Of a stretch of DNA of 64,000 bases, positions 28,861 to 39,904 are shown in pieces. The stretch covers positions 186,001 to 250,000 of the forward strand of contig NZ_MOOY01000001.1 in the NCBI RefSeq assembly GCF_001931685.1. The letters are read 5' to 3'. The notes under the pieces were generated by a model. That model ran no database searches and had not been told where the DNA came from. It saw only the letters and a program-made list of their open reading frames with translations. The position numbers and the translations under genes were made by a program. The stretch comes from Pararhizobium arenae (lineage in GTDB: Bacteria; Pseudomonadota; Alphaproteobacteria; Rhizobiales; Rhizobiaceae). Positions within the stretch are counted from its first letter, which is position 1. Each line of letters opens with the position of its first letter.

Positions 28861-29835
28861 ATGGTCACCATTCTCGACCGCACCAATATCGATGATGCCA
28901 AGCGCGTTCGTCATCCGGAGAAGGCTCACAAGCCGGACACCGAGATGCTGCGCAAGCCGGAATGGATCCGCGTCAAGGCGCCGACCTCCAAGGGCTATCA
29001 GGAAACCCGCGAACTCGTGCGCTCCCACAAGCTGGTGACGGTGTGCGAGGAAGCCGGCTGCCCGAATATCGGCGAGTGCTGGGACAAGAAGCACGCGACC
29101 TTCATGATCATGGGCGAGATCTGTACCCGCGCCTGCGCCTTCTGCAATGTCGCCACCGGCAAGCCGAATGCGTTGGATATGGCCGAGCCGGAGAATGTCG
29201 CCAAGGCCGTCAAGCAGATGGGCCTTTCCCACGTCGTCATCACCTCCGTTGACCGCGACGATCTGGAAGACGGTGGCGCCGAGCATTTCGAGAAGGTAAT
29301 CTGGGCGATCCGCGCCGCTTCGCCGACGACCACGATTGAAATCCTGACGCCTGACTTCCTGAAGAAGCCGGGTGCGCTGGAGCGCGTCGTCGCCGCGAAG
29401 CCCGACGTCTTCAACCACAACATGGAAACCGTCGCCGGCAACTATCTCACTGTCCGTCCCGGCGCGCGTTATTTCCACTCTATCCGCCTTCTGCAGCGGG
29501 TGAAGGAACTGGACCCGACCATGTTCACCAAGTCTGGCATCATGGTCGGCCTCGGTGAAGAGCGCAACGAAGTGCTGCAGCTGATGGACGACCTGCGCAC
29601 CGCCGACGTCGACTTCCTGACCATCGGCCAGTACCTGCAGCCGACCCGCAAGCACCACAAGGTCGAGCGCTTCGTCACACCGGAAGAGTTCCAGTCCTAC
29701 GAGACGGTTGCCTATACCAAGGGCTTCCTGATGGTGGCTTCCAGTCCGCTCACCCGTTCTTCGCACCATGCCGGAGATGACTTTGCTCGTCTTAAGGCAA
29801 ACCGCGAGAAGAAGCTGCTGGCGGCGGCCGATTAA
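28861..29835 (+). CDS. lipA: Lipoyl synthase
   Basis: 324-residue radical-SAM enzyme that inserts two sulfurs into octanoyl groups on lipoyl domains. Both iron-sulfur sites are visible: the auxiliary cluster [12 protein letters not shown] and the radical-SAM cluster CTRACAFC, plus the C-terminal [15 protein letters not shown] with its conserved Arg-Ser-Ser. It directly serves the two lipoyl domains of PdhB and PdhC encoded upstream. A strong terminator follows. Confidence 0.97.
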   Translation: MVTILDRTNIDDAKRVRHPEKAHKPDTEMLRKPEWIRVKAPTSKGYQETRELVRSHKLVTVCEEAGCPNIGECWDKKHATFMIMGEICTRACAFCNVATGKPNALDMAEPENVAKAVKQMGLSHVVITSVDRDDLEDGGAEHFEKVIWAIRAASPTTTIEILTPDFLKKPGALERVVAAKPDVFNHNMETVAGNYLTVRPGARYFHSIRLLQRVKELDPTMFTKSGIMVGLGEERNEVLQLMDDLRTADVDFLTIGQYLQPTRKHHKVERFVTPEEFQSYETVAYTKGFLMVASSPLTRSSHHAGDDFARLKANREKKLLAAAD

Positions 29836-29851
29836 TATTTGACGATTGTGC

Positions 29852-29883
29852 AAGGCCGCAGCCGCGAGGCTGCGGCCTTTTGC
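29852..29883 (+). terminator. Strong intrinsic terminator after lipA
   Basis: A perfect 12-bp stem (aaggccgcagcc at 29852-29863, its complement at 29868-29879) with loop gcga and a following T run. It closes the pdh/lpd/lip block. Confidence 0.9.
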
Positions 29884-29925
29884 GTTTAGACGATTGCAAT
29901 GAGGTCGGTTTCGGAAGGAGAGGGT

Positions 29926-30495
29926 ATGGCGCGCTATCTCGACACGTTGGAAGAAGCCGCAGGCATTCTGCAATCGGCCGAGCGCATCCTCGTCATCGGT
30001 TGCTCCGGCAGCGGCAAGAGCACGCTGGCCATACAGCTCGCCAAACGTTTGCGGTTGACCCACATCTCCATGGATCGTGAAGTCTTCTGGATGGCCGGCT
30101 GGACGCCGCGTCCGCGGCCCGAGGCGATCGAGCGGTTGCGTGCCTTCGTGGCCGAGCCCCGATGGGTGATCGACGGCACGAGCCCCGGCACGCTGCCGCT
30201 GCGCCTGCCGCGCACGCACCTCCTGATCTGGCTTCGGCCGCCGCGCTACAGTTCGCTCTACGGCGTCATTTCGCGCTGGTGGAAGTTTCGTGGCCAGAGC
30301 CGGCCGGAAATGGCCGATGGCTGCCCGGAGCGGCTGACGGTCGACTTCCTGCGCTACATATGGAACTTCGAGAAGACGCAGACGCCGGAAATCGAGGCGG
30401 CACTGGAGAAATTCGGTGCCGATGTGCCGGTCATCGTGTTGAAATCGTGGGCTGACAACGAGCGCCTACTTGCACTTGGCACCGGTCGCGATTAG
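29926..30495 (+). CDS. P-loop kinase-like protein (FlaR/adenylate-kinase type)
   Basis: 189 residues with a Walker A P-loop GCSGSGKST near residue 28 and the layout of the AAA_17/"topology modulation" (FlaR-like) proteins: THISMDREVFWMAGWTPRP, WVIDGTSPGTLPLRLP and a segment LLIWLRPPRYSSLYGVI. Related proteins are small nucleotide-binding kinases of unknown physiological substrate. The start at ATG 29926 follows aaggagaggg. The COQ10 gene follows 10 bases downstream. Confidence 0.8.
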   Translation: MARYLDTLEEAAGILQSAERILVIGCSGSGKSTLAIQLAKRLRLTHISMDREVFWMAGWTPRPRPEAIERLRAFVAEPRWVIDGTSPGTLPLRLPRTHLLIWLRPPRYSSLYGVISRWWKFRGQSRPEMADGCPERLTVDFLRYIWNFEKTQTPEIEAALEKFGADVPVIVLKSWADNERLLALGTGRD

Positions 30496-30505
30496 CTGAG
30501 ACACC

Positions 30506-30958
30506 ATGCCTCAATTCGAAACCACGCGCCCCGTCAAGCATACCGCCGAACAGATGTTCGATCTCGTTGCCGATGTAGAGCGCTATCCTGAATTCCTGCC
30601 GCTTTGCGAAGCTCTGACCGTCCGCTCTCGCAAGGAGCGCGATGGAAAAGTGCTGCTCGTTGCGGATATGACCGTCGGTTACAAGGCGATCCGCGAGACC
30701 TTTACGACACAGGTTCTGCTCAACAAGGCGGAGCGGGTGATCGATGTGAAATATATCGACGGCCCCTTCAAATATCTCGACAATCGCTGGCGTTTCGAGC
30801 CTTCGGGCGAGGCGGGATCGAACGTGGTCTTCTTCATCGATTACGAGTTCAAGAGCCGTATCCTCGGTGCCCTGATGGGGTCGATGTTCGACCGCGCCTT
30901 CCGCATGTTTGCCGAGGCCTTCGAAAAACGCGCCGATACGATCTACGCTTCGGCCTGA
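30506..30958 (+). CDS. COQ10/START-domain ubiquinone-binding protein
   Basis: 150 residues, a single START-like polyketide-cyclase fold: HTAEQMFDLVADVERYPEFLPLCEAL is the family's N-terminal signature and FFIDYEFKSRILGALMGSMF its C-terminal helix. Bacterial relatives include RatA and the COQ10 proteins that bind ubiquinone for efficient respiration. In alphaproteobacteria this gene often follows lipA, as here. Confidence 0.88.
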   Translation: MPQFETTRPVKHTAEQMFDLVADVERYPEFLPLCEALTVRSRKERDGKVLLVADMTVGYKAIRETFTTQVLLNKAERVIDVKYIDGPFKYLDNRWRFEPSGEAGSNVVFFIDYEFKSRILGALMGSMFDRAFRMFAEAFEKRADTIYASA

Positions 30959-31025
30959 AGCGTATTTTCGAGTTATTTTTCCAAGGATACTTGAATATTC
31001 CGCGCTATCGGCGCGTCATCTGGGC

Positions 31026-31862
31026 ATGATGATCGCTCGTCTCTGCCTTTTCGCTGTCGCCTGTGCTGTGCCGATTGTCGCGCAGGCGGCTGACGTCGAG
31101 ATCCGCAAGGCCGGGCGCTACGTCCTCCTTCTCGATGCAGATAAAAAGCCTGTTGCAGGCACCTATTGGCTTTCTCCGACCCTGAAGATCAGGGTGCGCT
31201 CGCGGGAGGGAGCTTTGCCGACGGAACCTGAGTTCGTCGACAGGGATCCTTTCCCGACCCGTCTTGCCGCCATGCTGTCCTTCGTAAACCGACGTTACAG
31301 CTATACCCCCGAGCCCGCCTTTGGCACGATTGGCAAGAAGGAAAACATCATCCAGAAGGAAACCCCGCTGGGGCCGCTCGCGGCGACGCTCCAGCCTGAA
31401 GAACGCGTCATCCGCTTTTCCATGATCGGAACGCTCGCCTCCAATCTGGAGGGCGTCGATCTCATCAACCATTTCTATACGATCGAACGAAACGATCTTG
31501 AAACGCCGGGGCCGGAATGGGGAAAGCGCGTCTATATCGAAACGCTCGATATGGACCTGTCGGACGCGGCTGCCGCCACGGTTGAGCATATCGTATCCGG
31601 CGAGGCTAAGAGCAGCGGCGATTTCTATATCGACTACCTGATCCGGGGCGATTACACGCCCGACTTCACGAGTTGCCTTCAGAAAAGGCGAAACGCATCG
31701 GATTATGCGGAAAAGGCCCGCCAGCAGCGTGAAGGGTCCGACAAGTATATGGTCGATACCTTCCTGCCCGATGGCAACGCATTTTGGGAAGTCGAACCCT
31801 ATATCGCGCCGGACGAACAGGCGATGAACCCATACCAGATTTGCCCGGTGGGCGCGAAGTGA
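31026..31862 (+). CDS. Secreted hypothetical protein
   Basis: 278 residues with a clear signal peptide (IARLCLFAVACAVPIVAQAADV). The mature region contains KAGRYVLLLDADKKPVAGTYWLSPTLKI and a Cys pair (FTSCLQKRR near residue 220 and NPYQICPVGAK at the end) that could form a disulfide. I do not recognise the family. Two adjacent ATGs (31026, 31029) make the exact start uncertain; the longer frame from 30909 overlaps the COQ10 gene and is unlikely. It ends directly against the convergent cinA stop with no spacer. Confidence 0.7.
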   Translation: MMIARLCLFAVACAVPIVAQAADVEIRKAGRYVLLLDADKKPVAGTYWLSPTLKIRVRSREGALPTEPEFVDRDPFPTRLAAMLSFVNRRYSYTPEPAFGTIGKKENIIQKETPLGPLAATLQPEERVIRFSMIGTLASNLEGVDLINHFYTIERNDLETPGPEWGKRVYIETLDMDLSDAAAATVEHIVSGEAKSSGDFYIDYLIRGDYTPDFTSCLQKRRNASDYAEKARQQREGSDKYMVDTFLPDGNAFWEVEPYIAPDEQAMNPYQICPVGAK

Positions 31863-32366
31863 CTACCGGCTGGCGGCAACCTCCATCAGCATTTCCAGTG
31901 CCGTGCGCACAGTTGCAAGCCTGACGCCTTGCCGCCCGATATCGCCATAGAGCATTTCCCGATGAAAAATCTCACCGTTGCGACGGGCCGCCGCCAGGTG
32001 AACGAGCCCGACGGGCTTTTCTGCCGAGCCGCCGCCAGGGCCTGCGATACCTGTCACCGCGATGCTCACATCAGCCCGCGAGTTTGAAAGAGCACCCGTT
32101 GCCATTTCGATTGCCGTTTCCCGCGAGACGGCACCATGGGCCGCCAATGTTTCCCACAAGACACCGATCATCTGCATCTTCGCTTCGTTGGAATAGGTGA
32201 CGAATCCCCGGTCGACCACAGCGGATGACCCGGGAATTTCCGTGAGGGCAGCAGCGATCATGCCGCCCGTGCAGGATTCGGCAGTCGCGACCATCAGCCC
32301 ACGCGCCGTAAAATCGTGGACTGTGGAGTAGGCTCTTTCTTCGATATCCGACGGCCAGATGCTCAT
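31863..32366 (-). CDS. cinA: CinA C-terminal domain protein, nicotinamide-nucleotide amidase type
   Basis: 167 residues, only the C-terminal CinA domain: TVHDFTARGLMVATAESCTGGM, VVDRGFVTYSNEAKMQMIGV, and VSIAVTGIAGPGGGSAEKPVG. In the family this domain (PncC) deamidates NMN to nicotinate mononucleotide in pyridine-nucleotide recycling. The N-terminal MoeA-like domain of full CinA is absent, which is common in rhizobia. It starts 4 bases after the ispDF stop and is probably co-transcribed. Confidence 0.9.
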   Translation of the reverse strand: MSIWPSDIEERAYSTVHDFTARGLMVATAESCTGGMIAAALTEIPGSSAVVDRGFVTYSNEAKMQMIGVLWETLAAHGAVSRETAIEMATGALSNSRADVSIAVTGIAGPGGGSAEKPVGLVHLAAARRNGEIFHREMLYGDIGRQGVRLATVRTALEMLMEVAASR

Positions 32367-32370
32367 CAAT

Positions 32371-33585
32371 TTATCCCCGAAAGACCACGGTAGCCGTCGC
32401 GATGGCCGCGATGCCCTCGCGACGGCCGACAAACCCGATCTTCTCGTTGGTCGTCGCCTTGACGGAGCAGCGATCAAGGCTGATGCCGAGCATTTCGGCC
32501 AGATTGGCACGCATTTGATTGCGATGCGGCCCGACCTTCGGAGCTTCGGCGATCAAAGACACATCCGCATTCATGATCACCCCGCCGCGCTCGCGCACGA
32601 TCGCGGCCGCATGTTCAAGGAAAATATGCGAGGCAGCCCCCTTCCATTGCGGGTCGGACGGCGGGAAGTGATCGCCGATATCCCCGGCGCCGCAGGTTGC
32701 GAGCAGCGCATCCGTCAGCGCATGCAAGGCGACATCGGCATCGGAATGGCCAAGCAGTTTCTGATCATGCGGGATGAAGACGCCGCACAGCGTGACGCCA
32801 TCGCCTTCCACCAGCTGGTGAACGTCGTAGCCGTTGCCGGTGCGAACGTCGGGCAGGGCGGTTTGGCTCAGAATCTGGTCGGCCATTGCAATATCCCGTT
32901 GTGTCGTCAGCTTGAAATTGTCCGGCGATCCCTCGACCAGCGTGACCGGTATGCCAGCCCATTCGGCAATCGAGGCGTCATCTGTAAAATCGGATCGGCC
33001 GGAAAGGGCGGCCCCCTCATGGGCGGAGAGGATAGCATCGAAGCGAAAGCACTGCGGCGTTTGCGCGCCGAAAAGACCTGCGCGGGAAACCGTCTCGGTG
33101 ACATGACTGTTGCTGTCTGCACGTTTCAGGGTGTCTGCCACCGCAACCGCCGGCAAAACGGCCGCATGGCCTGCGGCGAGAGCTTCTTGGCAACGCACCA
33201 GCATGTCGTGATCAACGAAAGGCCGCGCGGCATCCTGAATCATCACATGGCTTGGTTGGCGCGCTGTCAACGCTTTCAAGCCAGCCAGAACGGAGCGTTG
33301 GCGTGTCTCGCCGCCGTGAACGACGATCATATCGTGAGCGGCGGTCAGCGAGGCGCGTGCATTTTCGAAGAGGGCTTCGTCGTCGGGGTGGATGACGACG
33401 ACAAAAATGGGCTTCTGCCCCGTTTCCACAGCCCATGTCGCAAAACGATCAAGTGTATGGCAGATAACCGGCCGACCGCCGATCCGGCGATACTGCTTCG
33501 GGCCTTCCCCCGGCGATCCCGCCCTTTCGCCTCTTCCGGCTGCCACAACGACGATAGCGCAGGAAATGTCTTCTTTTGTTTCCAT
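32371..33585 (-). CDS. ispDF: Bifunctional IspD-IspF enzyme of the MEP pathway
   Basis: 404 residues fusing two isoprenoid enzymes. Residues 1-235 are IspD (MEP cytidylyltransferase): [20 protein letters not shown] with PKQYRRIGG, and [14 protein letters not shown]. Residues 245-404 are IspF (MECDP synthase): [11 protein letters not shown] with metal-binding Asp and His, [19 protein letters not shown], and [17 protein letters not shown]. The fusion is typical of alphaproteobacteria and supplies precursors for ubiquinone and polyprenyl phosphate. Divergent from dusB across 209 bp. Confidence 0.96.
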   Translation of the reverse strand: METKEDISCAIVVVAAGRGERAGSPGEGPKQYRRIGGRPVICHTLDRFATWAVETGQKPIFVVVIHPDDEALFENARASLTAAHDMIVVHGGETRQRSVLAGLKALTARQPSHVMIQDAARPFVDHDMLVRCQEALAAGHAAVLPAVAVADTLKRADSNSHVTETVSRAGLFGAQTPQCFRFDAILSAHEGAALSGRSDFTDDASIAEWAGIPVTLVEGSPDNFKLTTQRDIAMADQILSQTALPDVRTGNGYDVHQLVEGDGVTLCGVFIPHDQKLLGHSDADVALHALTDALLATCGAGDIGDHFPPSDPQWKGAASHIFLEHAAAIVRERGGVIMNADVSLIAEAPKVGPHRNQMRANLAEMLGISLDRCSVKATTNEKIGFVGRREGIAAIATATVVFRG

Positions 33586-33794
33586 CTTCTAAAAAGCGTC
33601 CTGTGATTCTCGTCGCTTTTGATCTAAGGAGCCGCCCTTCGCGGTCGCGCGTTTGCTGCACCGGGCGGCCATGCTCCGCCCGTGATGTATCTTGAACGTT
33701 GGCCCTTTGCCAGTTGTGGATGAAAAATTGGACGGGCTTGCGGAAAGGGCTTGGCAAGTCCATGAACAATGTCTAAAAATAGTGCAAAAATAGT

Positions 33795-34814
33795 ATGTGC
33801 CCGAAAGATAGTCAGTTGTCATTGCCGGCCTTGTCATCCCCGTTTGAGGTCGGGGGCGTGTCGTTCCGAAACCGCATCGTGCTTGCGCCGATGTCGGGCG
33901 TGACAGACTTGCCGTTTCGACAGCTTGCCTGGCGTTATGGCGCGGGCCTCGTTGTGACGGAGATGGTAGCGAGCCGCGAGCTTGTCGGCAATGCCACGGA
34001 AAGCTGGGCGCGGCTGAAAGGCGCGGGCATCAATCCGCATATGGTGCAGCTTGCCGGTCGTGAGGCCCATTGGATGGGCGAGGCGGCCCGTATCGCAGCT
34101 GACAATGGCGCGGATATCATCGATATCAACATGGGCTGCCCGGCCAAGAAGGTGACTGGCGGTTACTCCGGCTCCGCTCTCATGCGCGATCCCGATCACG
34201 CGCTGACCCTCATTGAAGCGACCGTCAAGGCAGTCAGTGTGCCGGTTACCCTGAAAATGCGCCTCGGATGGGACGAAAACTCGATCAATGCGCCGGAGAT
34301 CGCGCGGCGGGCGGAAGCTGCTGGCGTGCAGATGATTACGATCCACGGCCGCACGCGCATGCAGTTCTATAACGGCCAGGCCGACTGGAATGCGATCCGC
34401 GCCGTGCGGGATGCCGTTTCCGTGCCGCTCGTTGCAAATGGCGATGTCGTCACGCAGGCAGATGCGCGCGAGATTCTTGCTCGCTCTGGCGCGGATGCGG
34501 TGATGGTTGGCCGCTCGACACAAGGGCGCCCCTGGCACCCCGGCGTGCTCGCGGGCGCCATAAGCCACCCAGGACCTCGTGAGATCGCGGATATTTTTGC
34601 CGAGCATTATTTGATGATGCTCGAGTTTTACGGGATCGAGGCCGGTCTTCGCCACGCGCGAAAGCATGTCGGCTGGTATCTCGATCGTTTTGCGCCCAAG
34701 CTGGCGGGCAGGGATAAGGCGGAAATCATGACATCGACAGACCGGGAAGCTGTGCTCTCGAAGGTGACTGCAGCCATCGCCGCTTGTGCAGCTGAAACGG
34801 ATCTGGCGGCATGA
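33795..34814 (+). CDS. dusB: tRNA-dihydrouridine synthase B (NifR3)
   Basis: 339-residue FMN TIM-barrel that reduces uridines in tRNA. Motifs: [20 protein letters not shown], the catalytic Cys in [42 protein letters not shown], and the FMN phosphate site [15 protein letters not shown]. In Rhizobium and Rhodobacter this gene (nifR3) heads the ntrBC operon; here its stop overlaps ntrB (ATGA). No strong ribosome site precedes ATG 33795. Confidence 0.95.
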   Translation: MCPKDSQLSLPALSSPFEVGGVSFRNRIVLAPMSGVTDLPFRQLAWRYGAGLVVTEMVASRELVGNATESWARLKGAGINPHMVQLAGREAHWMGEAARIAADNGADIIDINMGCPAKKVTGGYSGSALMRDPDHALTLIEATVKAVSVPVTLKMRLGWDENSINAPEIARRAEAAGVQMITIHGRTRMQFYNGQADWNAIRAVRDAVSVPLVANGDVVTQADAREILARSGADAVMVGRSTQGRPWHPGVLAGAISHPGPREIADIFAEHYLMMLEFYGIEAGLRHARKHVGWYLDRFAPKLAGRDKAEIMTSTDREAVLSKVTAAIAACAAETDLAA

Positions 34815-35955
34815 GCGCGGAGAACGAAGACCGCAAGGCGATGAATTCCTTGCCGATGGCAGTGCTCAATGCCATCCAGAATCCGGTGATTCTCGTCAAT
34901 GAGAAGGGTCTGGTCACCTTTGCCAACTGGGAGGCCGAAGCATTCTTTGGCGCGAGCGCAAACTATCTGGCAAAACACGACATCAGCAATTTCATTCCCT
35001 TTGGCAGCCCGCTGCTGACCCTGATCGAACAGGTGCGCGAGCGTCGTGCGGCCGTGAACGAGTACCGCGTTGATCTGAGTTCGCCGCGTCTGGGAGCCGA
35101 CAAACTGGTCGATCTTTATGTGGCGCCTGTGCTTTCGGAGCCCGGCTCGGTCGTGATCGTCTTCCAGGAGCGATCGATGGCCGACAAGATCGATCGCCAG
35201 CTGACCCATCGCGCCGCCGCCCGCTCCGTGACGGGGCTCGCATCGATGCTGGCACACGAGATCAAGAACCCGCTCTCCGGCATCCGTGGTGCCGCCCAGT
35301 TGCTCGAGACGTCGGTAGATGATGAGGATCGTGCCCTGACACGGCTGATCTGCGATGAGACTGACCGAATTGTCTCGCTGGTCGATCGCATGGAGGTCTT
35401 CTCCGACGAGCGGCCTGTTGACAGGCAACCGGTCAATATCCACTCGGTGCTCGATCATGTGAAGGCGATCGCCAAGGCCGGCTTTGCCCGCGATATCCGC
35501 ATCACCGAGAACTACGATCCATCACTGCCACCGGTCTACGCAAACCGCGACCAGCTTGTGCAGGTTTTTCTCAATCTGGTGAAAAACGCGGCGGAAGCCG
35601 TTGGAAACCGGGCAGAGGGCGAGATCATGCTGACGACGGCTTATCGTCCGGGCATCCGCCTTTCCGTCGCGGGCACGCGGGAGAAAATCTCGCTGCCCCT
35701 CGAATTCTGCGTTCACGACAACGGCCCGGGCGTTCCGGCCGATCTCGTCGAACACCTGTTTGACCCGTTCATCACCACCAAGACCAATGGCTCCGGCCTC
35801 GGCCTTGCGCTGGTTGCAAAGATTATTGGCGGCCATGGCGGCATTGTCGAGTGCGACAGCCAGGCCCATCGCACCACGTTTCGCGTTCTGATGCCGGCCT
35901 CCAAGGGAAATTCGGCGGAAGACACAGCACCCATGAGCATTAAAGGACAATCCCG

Positions 35956-35959
<4 letters not shown>
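34811..35959 (+). CDS. ntrB: Nitrogen-regulation sensor kinase NtrB
   Basis: 382-residue cytoplasmic histidine kinase and phosphatase for NtrC, controlled by PII. Order: PAS-like domain ([20 protein letters not shown]), dimerisation helix with phospho-acceptor His149 in [14 protein letters not shown], and the HATPase domain ([33 protein letters not shown]). Overlaps both dusB and ntrC by 4 bases, indicating coupled translation of kinase and partner. Confidence 0.95.
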
Positions 35960-37399
<1,440 letters not shown>

Positions 37400-37410
<11 letters not shown>

Positions 37411-37436
37411 CTTCATGATGAAGAGCGTTGCATTTT
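37400..37436 (+). terminator. Compound hairpin at the end of ntrC
   Basis: An outer 8-bp stem (gcaacgct at 37400-37407, agcgttgc at 37424-37431) encloses an inner 5-bp stem (cttca/tgaag at 37411-37415 and 37419-37423), and attttcg follows. It overlaps the ntrC stop codon and may reduce readthrough into ntrYX. Confidence 0.6.
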
Positions 37437-37630
37437 CGCCACAATGCGTTGCTTAGACGACACAGATGCGGCGAGTGCATGATGACCTCCCGCAACGTCA
37501 TTGGTGCCGGACCAACGGTTGTCCCGAGACGACCTCTCTGGCCCGGCCGGTCACTTTCTGACCACACGTAAAAAGATTGCGGACGGTGTTTCCTTGCGGA
37601 ACGTCGTCAGCCTGGGGGAAGCATTTCAGT

Positions 37631-39904
37631 ATGGCCGACAGGCTGACCACGTCGCGTGAGAGTGAAGAAGGTGTCGTCACCAGCACTGATCGGCGCGCAT
37701 CCTTCGCCTTGCCGGGTCTGCTTCTCGCCACGGGCGCGCTTTTCTGCGCCATCGTCTCCCTTCTCATTCTGCTCGGCCTGACGCCGATTCGACCGGAAAC
37801 TCCTGTTGTGATCGGCTCGGCTGCGATCAATGCCATCTTCGTCATTGGCCTTATGGCGCTGATCGGGCGGGAAATTACCCGGCTTCTCAAGGCGCGCAGT
37901 CGAGGAAGGGCTGCGGCGCGTCTTCATATCCGTATCGTCGCACTGTTTTCCATCGTGGCGATCACGCCCGCGATTCTCGTCGCGATCTTTGCGTCGATCA
38001 CTCTGGATGTCGGCCTCGATCGCTGGTTTTCGCTGCGCACCCAATCCATCGTGCGATCCTCGATCGACGTCGCCCAGGCGTATGTGCTCGAAAATGCGAG
38101 CTATCTGCAGGGGCAAACGGTCTCCATGGCGAACGACCTTGAGCGTAATCGCCAATTGTACAGTCTCGATCGCACCGGTTTCGTCGAACTCATGACCCGT
38201 CAGGCGCGGGGACGTGGCATGTTAGGGGCGTTCCTGGTTCGCGCGGACGGCTCGGCGATCCTGCAGGCGAATATCCCGACCGATCGGCCGCTGCCGGCTA
38301 TCCCGAAGGACGCCTTGGTGAGTTCTGTTGCTGGACAGCCGACGCTTATCCCTCCGGGCGTCACCAACCTTGTCGGCGCGGTTATTCCCATCGACAATAT
38401 CGAAGGGGCGTATCTTTATACCGTTCGCACCGTCGATCCCAAGGTGATGAACTCGATGCGGCTGATGGAAGAGAACGCCGCCGAATATCGCAATCTCGAA
38501 GCCGGTCGGACGTCGCTACAGGTTGCTTTTGGCGTTCTTTATCTCGGCTTCGCACTGATCGTGCTCCTTGCCGCGATCTGGACGGCGATCGCGGTCGCCG
38601 ACCGTATCGTGCGCCCGATCCGTTTGCTGATCGGCGCTGCAGACAGCGTTGCCGCCGGCAACCTGAATGTCATCGTTCCCGTGCATGCCGTCGATGGCGA
38701 TGTCGGCAGCCTGTCGCGGACGTTCAACAAAATGATCGCGGAAATTCGCACGCAACGGGATGAGATTCTCGAGGCTCGTGACGAAATGGACCATCGCCGG
38801 CGCTTCATCGAGGCGGTGCTGTCAGGGGTGACGGCGGCAGTGATCGGTGTGGAAAACGACCGGCGCATCACGATCGCCAATCCGTCTTCCGAGCATTTCC
38901 TCTCGCACCATCCGGTCGATCTGGTGGGTGAGCGTCTGGGGGACGTGGCGCCGGAGATCGAACAGGTTCTCAACGAGGCCGCCAGCCGCCACCGCAACGA
39001 TTACCGCAAGCAGATCAACATCATGCGCGACGGCACCGAGCGCACGCTTAATGTGCAGGTAACGCGCGAGGATACGACCGACGCGCAGGAATCCTACGTC
39101 ATCACCATCGATGACATCACCGATCTCGTCATTGCCCAGCGCTCGACTGCCTGGGCGGATGTGGCAAGGCGCATCGCGCACGAAATCAAGAACCCGCTGA
39201 CGCCGATCCAGCTTTCGGCCGAGCGCCTGAAGCGTCGTTACGGCCGTCAGATCGCGGAGGATGACCGAACCGTTTTCGATCAGTGCACCGATACCATCGT
39301 GCGACAGGTCGAGGATATCGGCCGCATGGTGGATGAATTCTCCGCCTTCGCCCGCATGCCGAAACCGACCAAGGAAAAGGCGGATATTCGCGCCATTCTG
39401 AAGGATGCGGTCTTCCTGCGGGAGATGGGCAACACGCACGTCACGTTCATCCGGGATTTCGGCGATGAACCGCTGGAGGGCCTCTTCGACAGCCGCATGC
39501 TGGCTCAGGCCTTCGGCAATATCGTCAAGAACGCTGTCGAGGCGATCGAGGCGCTGCCGGCGGACGCGGTGCGGGGCGAGTTGAAGATCATGGTGCGTTC
39601 GCGCCGGAACGATACGACCGGTCAGTATGTCGTCGATATCATCGATAACGGCAAGGGACTGCCGACCGAGAATCGCCATCGTATTTTGGAACCCTATATG
39701 ACGATGCGTGAGAAGGGCACCGGCCTTGGCCTCGCCATCGTGAAGAAGATTATCGAGGATCATGGCGGTCAGTTGGAGCTGCACGATGCGCCGGTCGATT
39801 TTGACGGCGGCAACGGTGCGATGATCAGGATTATTTTACCGCCCGCTCCGGCTTGGAGCGGCTCGGACATGACACAGGACAAGGACTATTCTCATGGCGG
39901 CTGA
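37631..39904 (+). CDS. ntrY: Membrane sensor kinase NtrY
   Basis: 757 residues. Two N-terminal membrane helices (GLLLATGALFCAIVSLLILLG; AAINAIFVIGLMALIG), a third near 100-120, an extracytoplasmic region, a fourth near 300-322, HAMP (IVRPIRLLIGAADSVAAGN), a PAS domain, HisKA with His517 in [14 protein letters not shown], and HATPase (FGNIVKNAVEAIE, DNGKGLP, GTGLGLAIV). It phosphorylates NtrX and links nitrogen and redox status in alphaproteobacteria. ATG 37631 follows gggggaag. It lies 220 bp after ntrC, suggesting a separate promoter, and overlaps ntrX by 11 bases. Confidence 0.95.
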   Translation: MADRLTTSRESEEGVVTSTDRRASFALPGLLLATGALFCAIVSLLILLGLTPIRPETPVVIGSAAINAIFVIGLMALIGREITRLLKARSRGRAAARLHIRIVALFSIVAITPAILVAIFASITLDVGLDRWFSLRTQSIVRSSIDVAQAYVLENASYLQGQTVSMANDLERNRQLYSLDRTGFVELMTRQARGRGMLGAFLVRADGSAILQANIPTDRPLPAIPKDALVSSVAGQPTLIPPGVTNLVGAVIPIDNIEGAYLYTVRTVDPKVMNSMRLMEENAAEYRNLEAGRTSLQVAFGVLYLGFALIVLLAAIWTAIAVADRIVRPIRLLIGAADSVAAGNLNVIVPVHAVDGDVGSLSRTFNKMIAEIRTQRDEILEARDEMDHRRRFIEAVLSGVTAAVIGVENDRRITIANPSSEHFLSHHPVDLVGERLGDVAPEIEQVLNEAASRHRNDYRKQINIMRDGTERTLNVQVTREDTTDAQESYVITIDDITDLVIAQRSTAWADVARRIAHEIKNPLTPIQLSAERLKRRYGRQIAEDDRTVFDQCTDTIVRQVEDIGRMVDEFSAFARMPKPTKEKADIRAILKDAVFLREMGNTHVTFIRDFGDEPLEGLFDSRMLAQAFGNIVKNAVEAIEALPADAVRGELKIMVRSRRNDTTGQYVVDIIDNGKGLPTENRHRILEPYMTMREKGTGLGLAIVKKIIEDHGGQLELHDAPVDFDGGNGAMIRIILPPAPAWSGSDMTQDKDYSHGG

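Noticed and set aside
33586-33794. NtrC-binding sites in the dusB-ispDF gap
   Set aside because: Autoregulation by NtrC is known in relatives, but no convincing TGCAC-N5-GTGCA-like palindrome was seen here.
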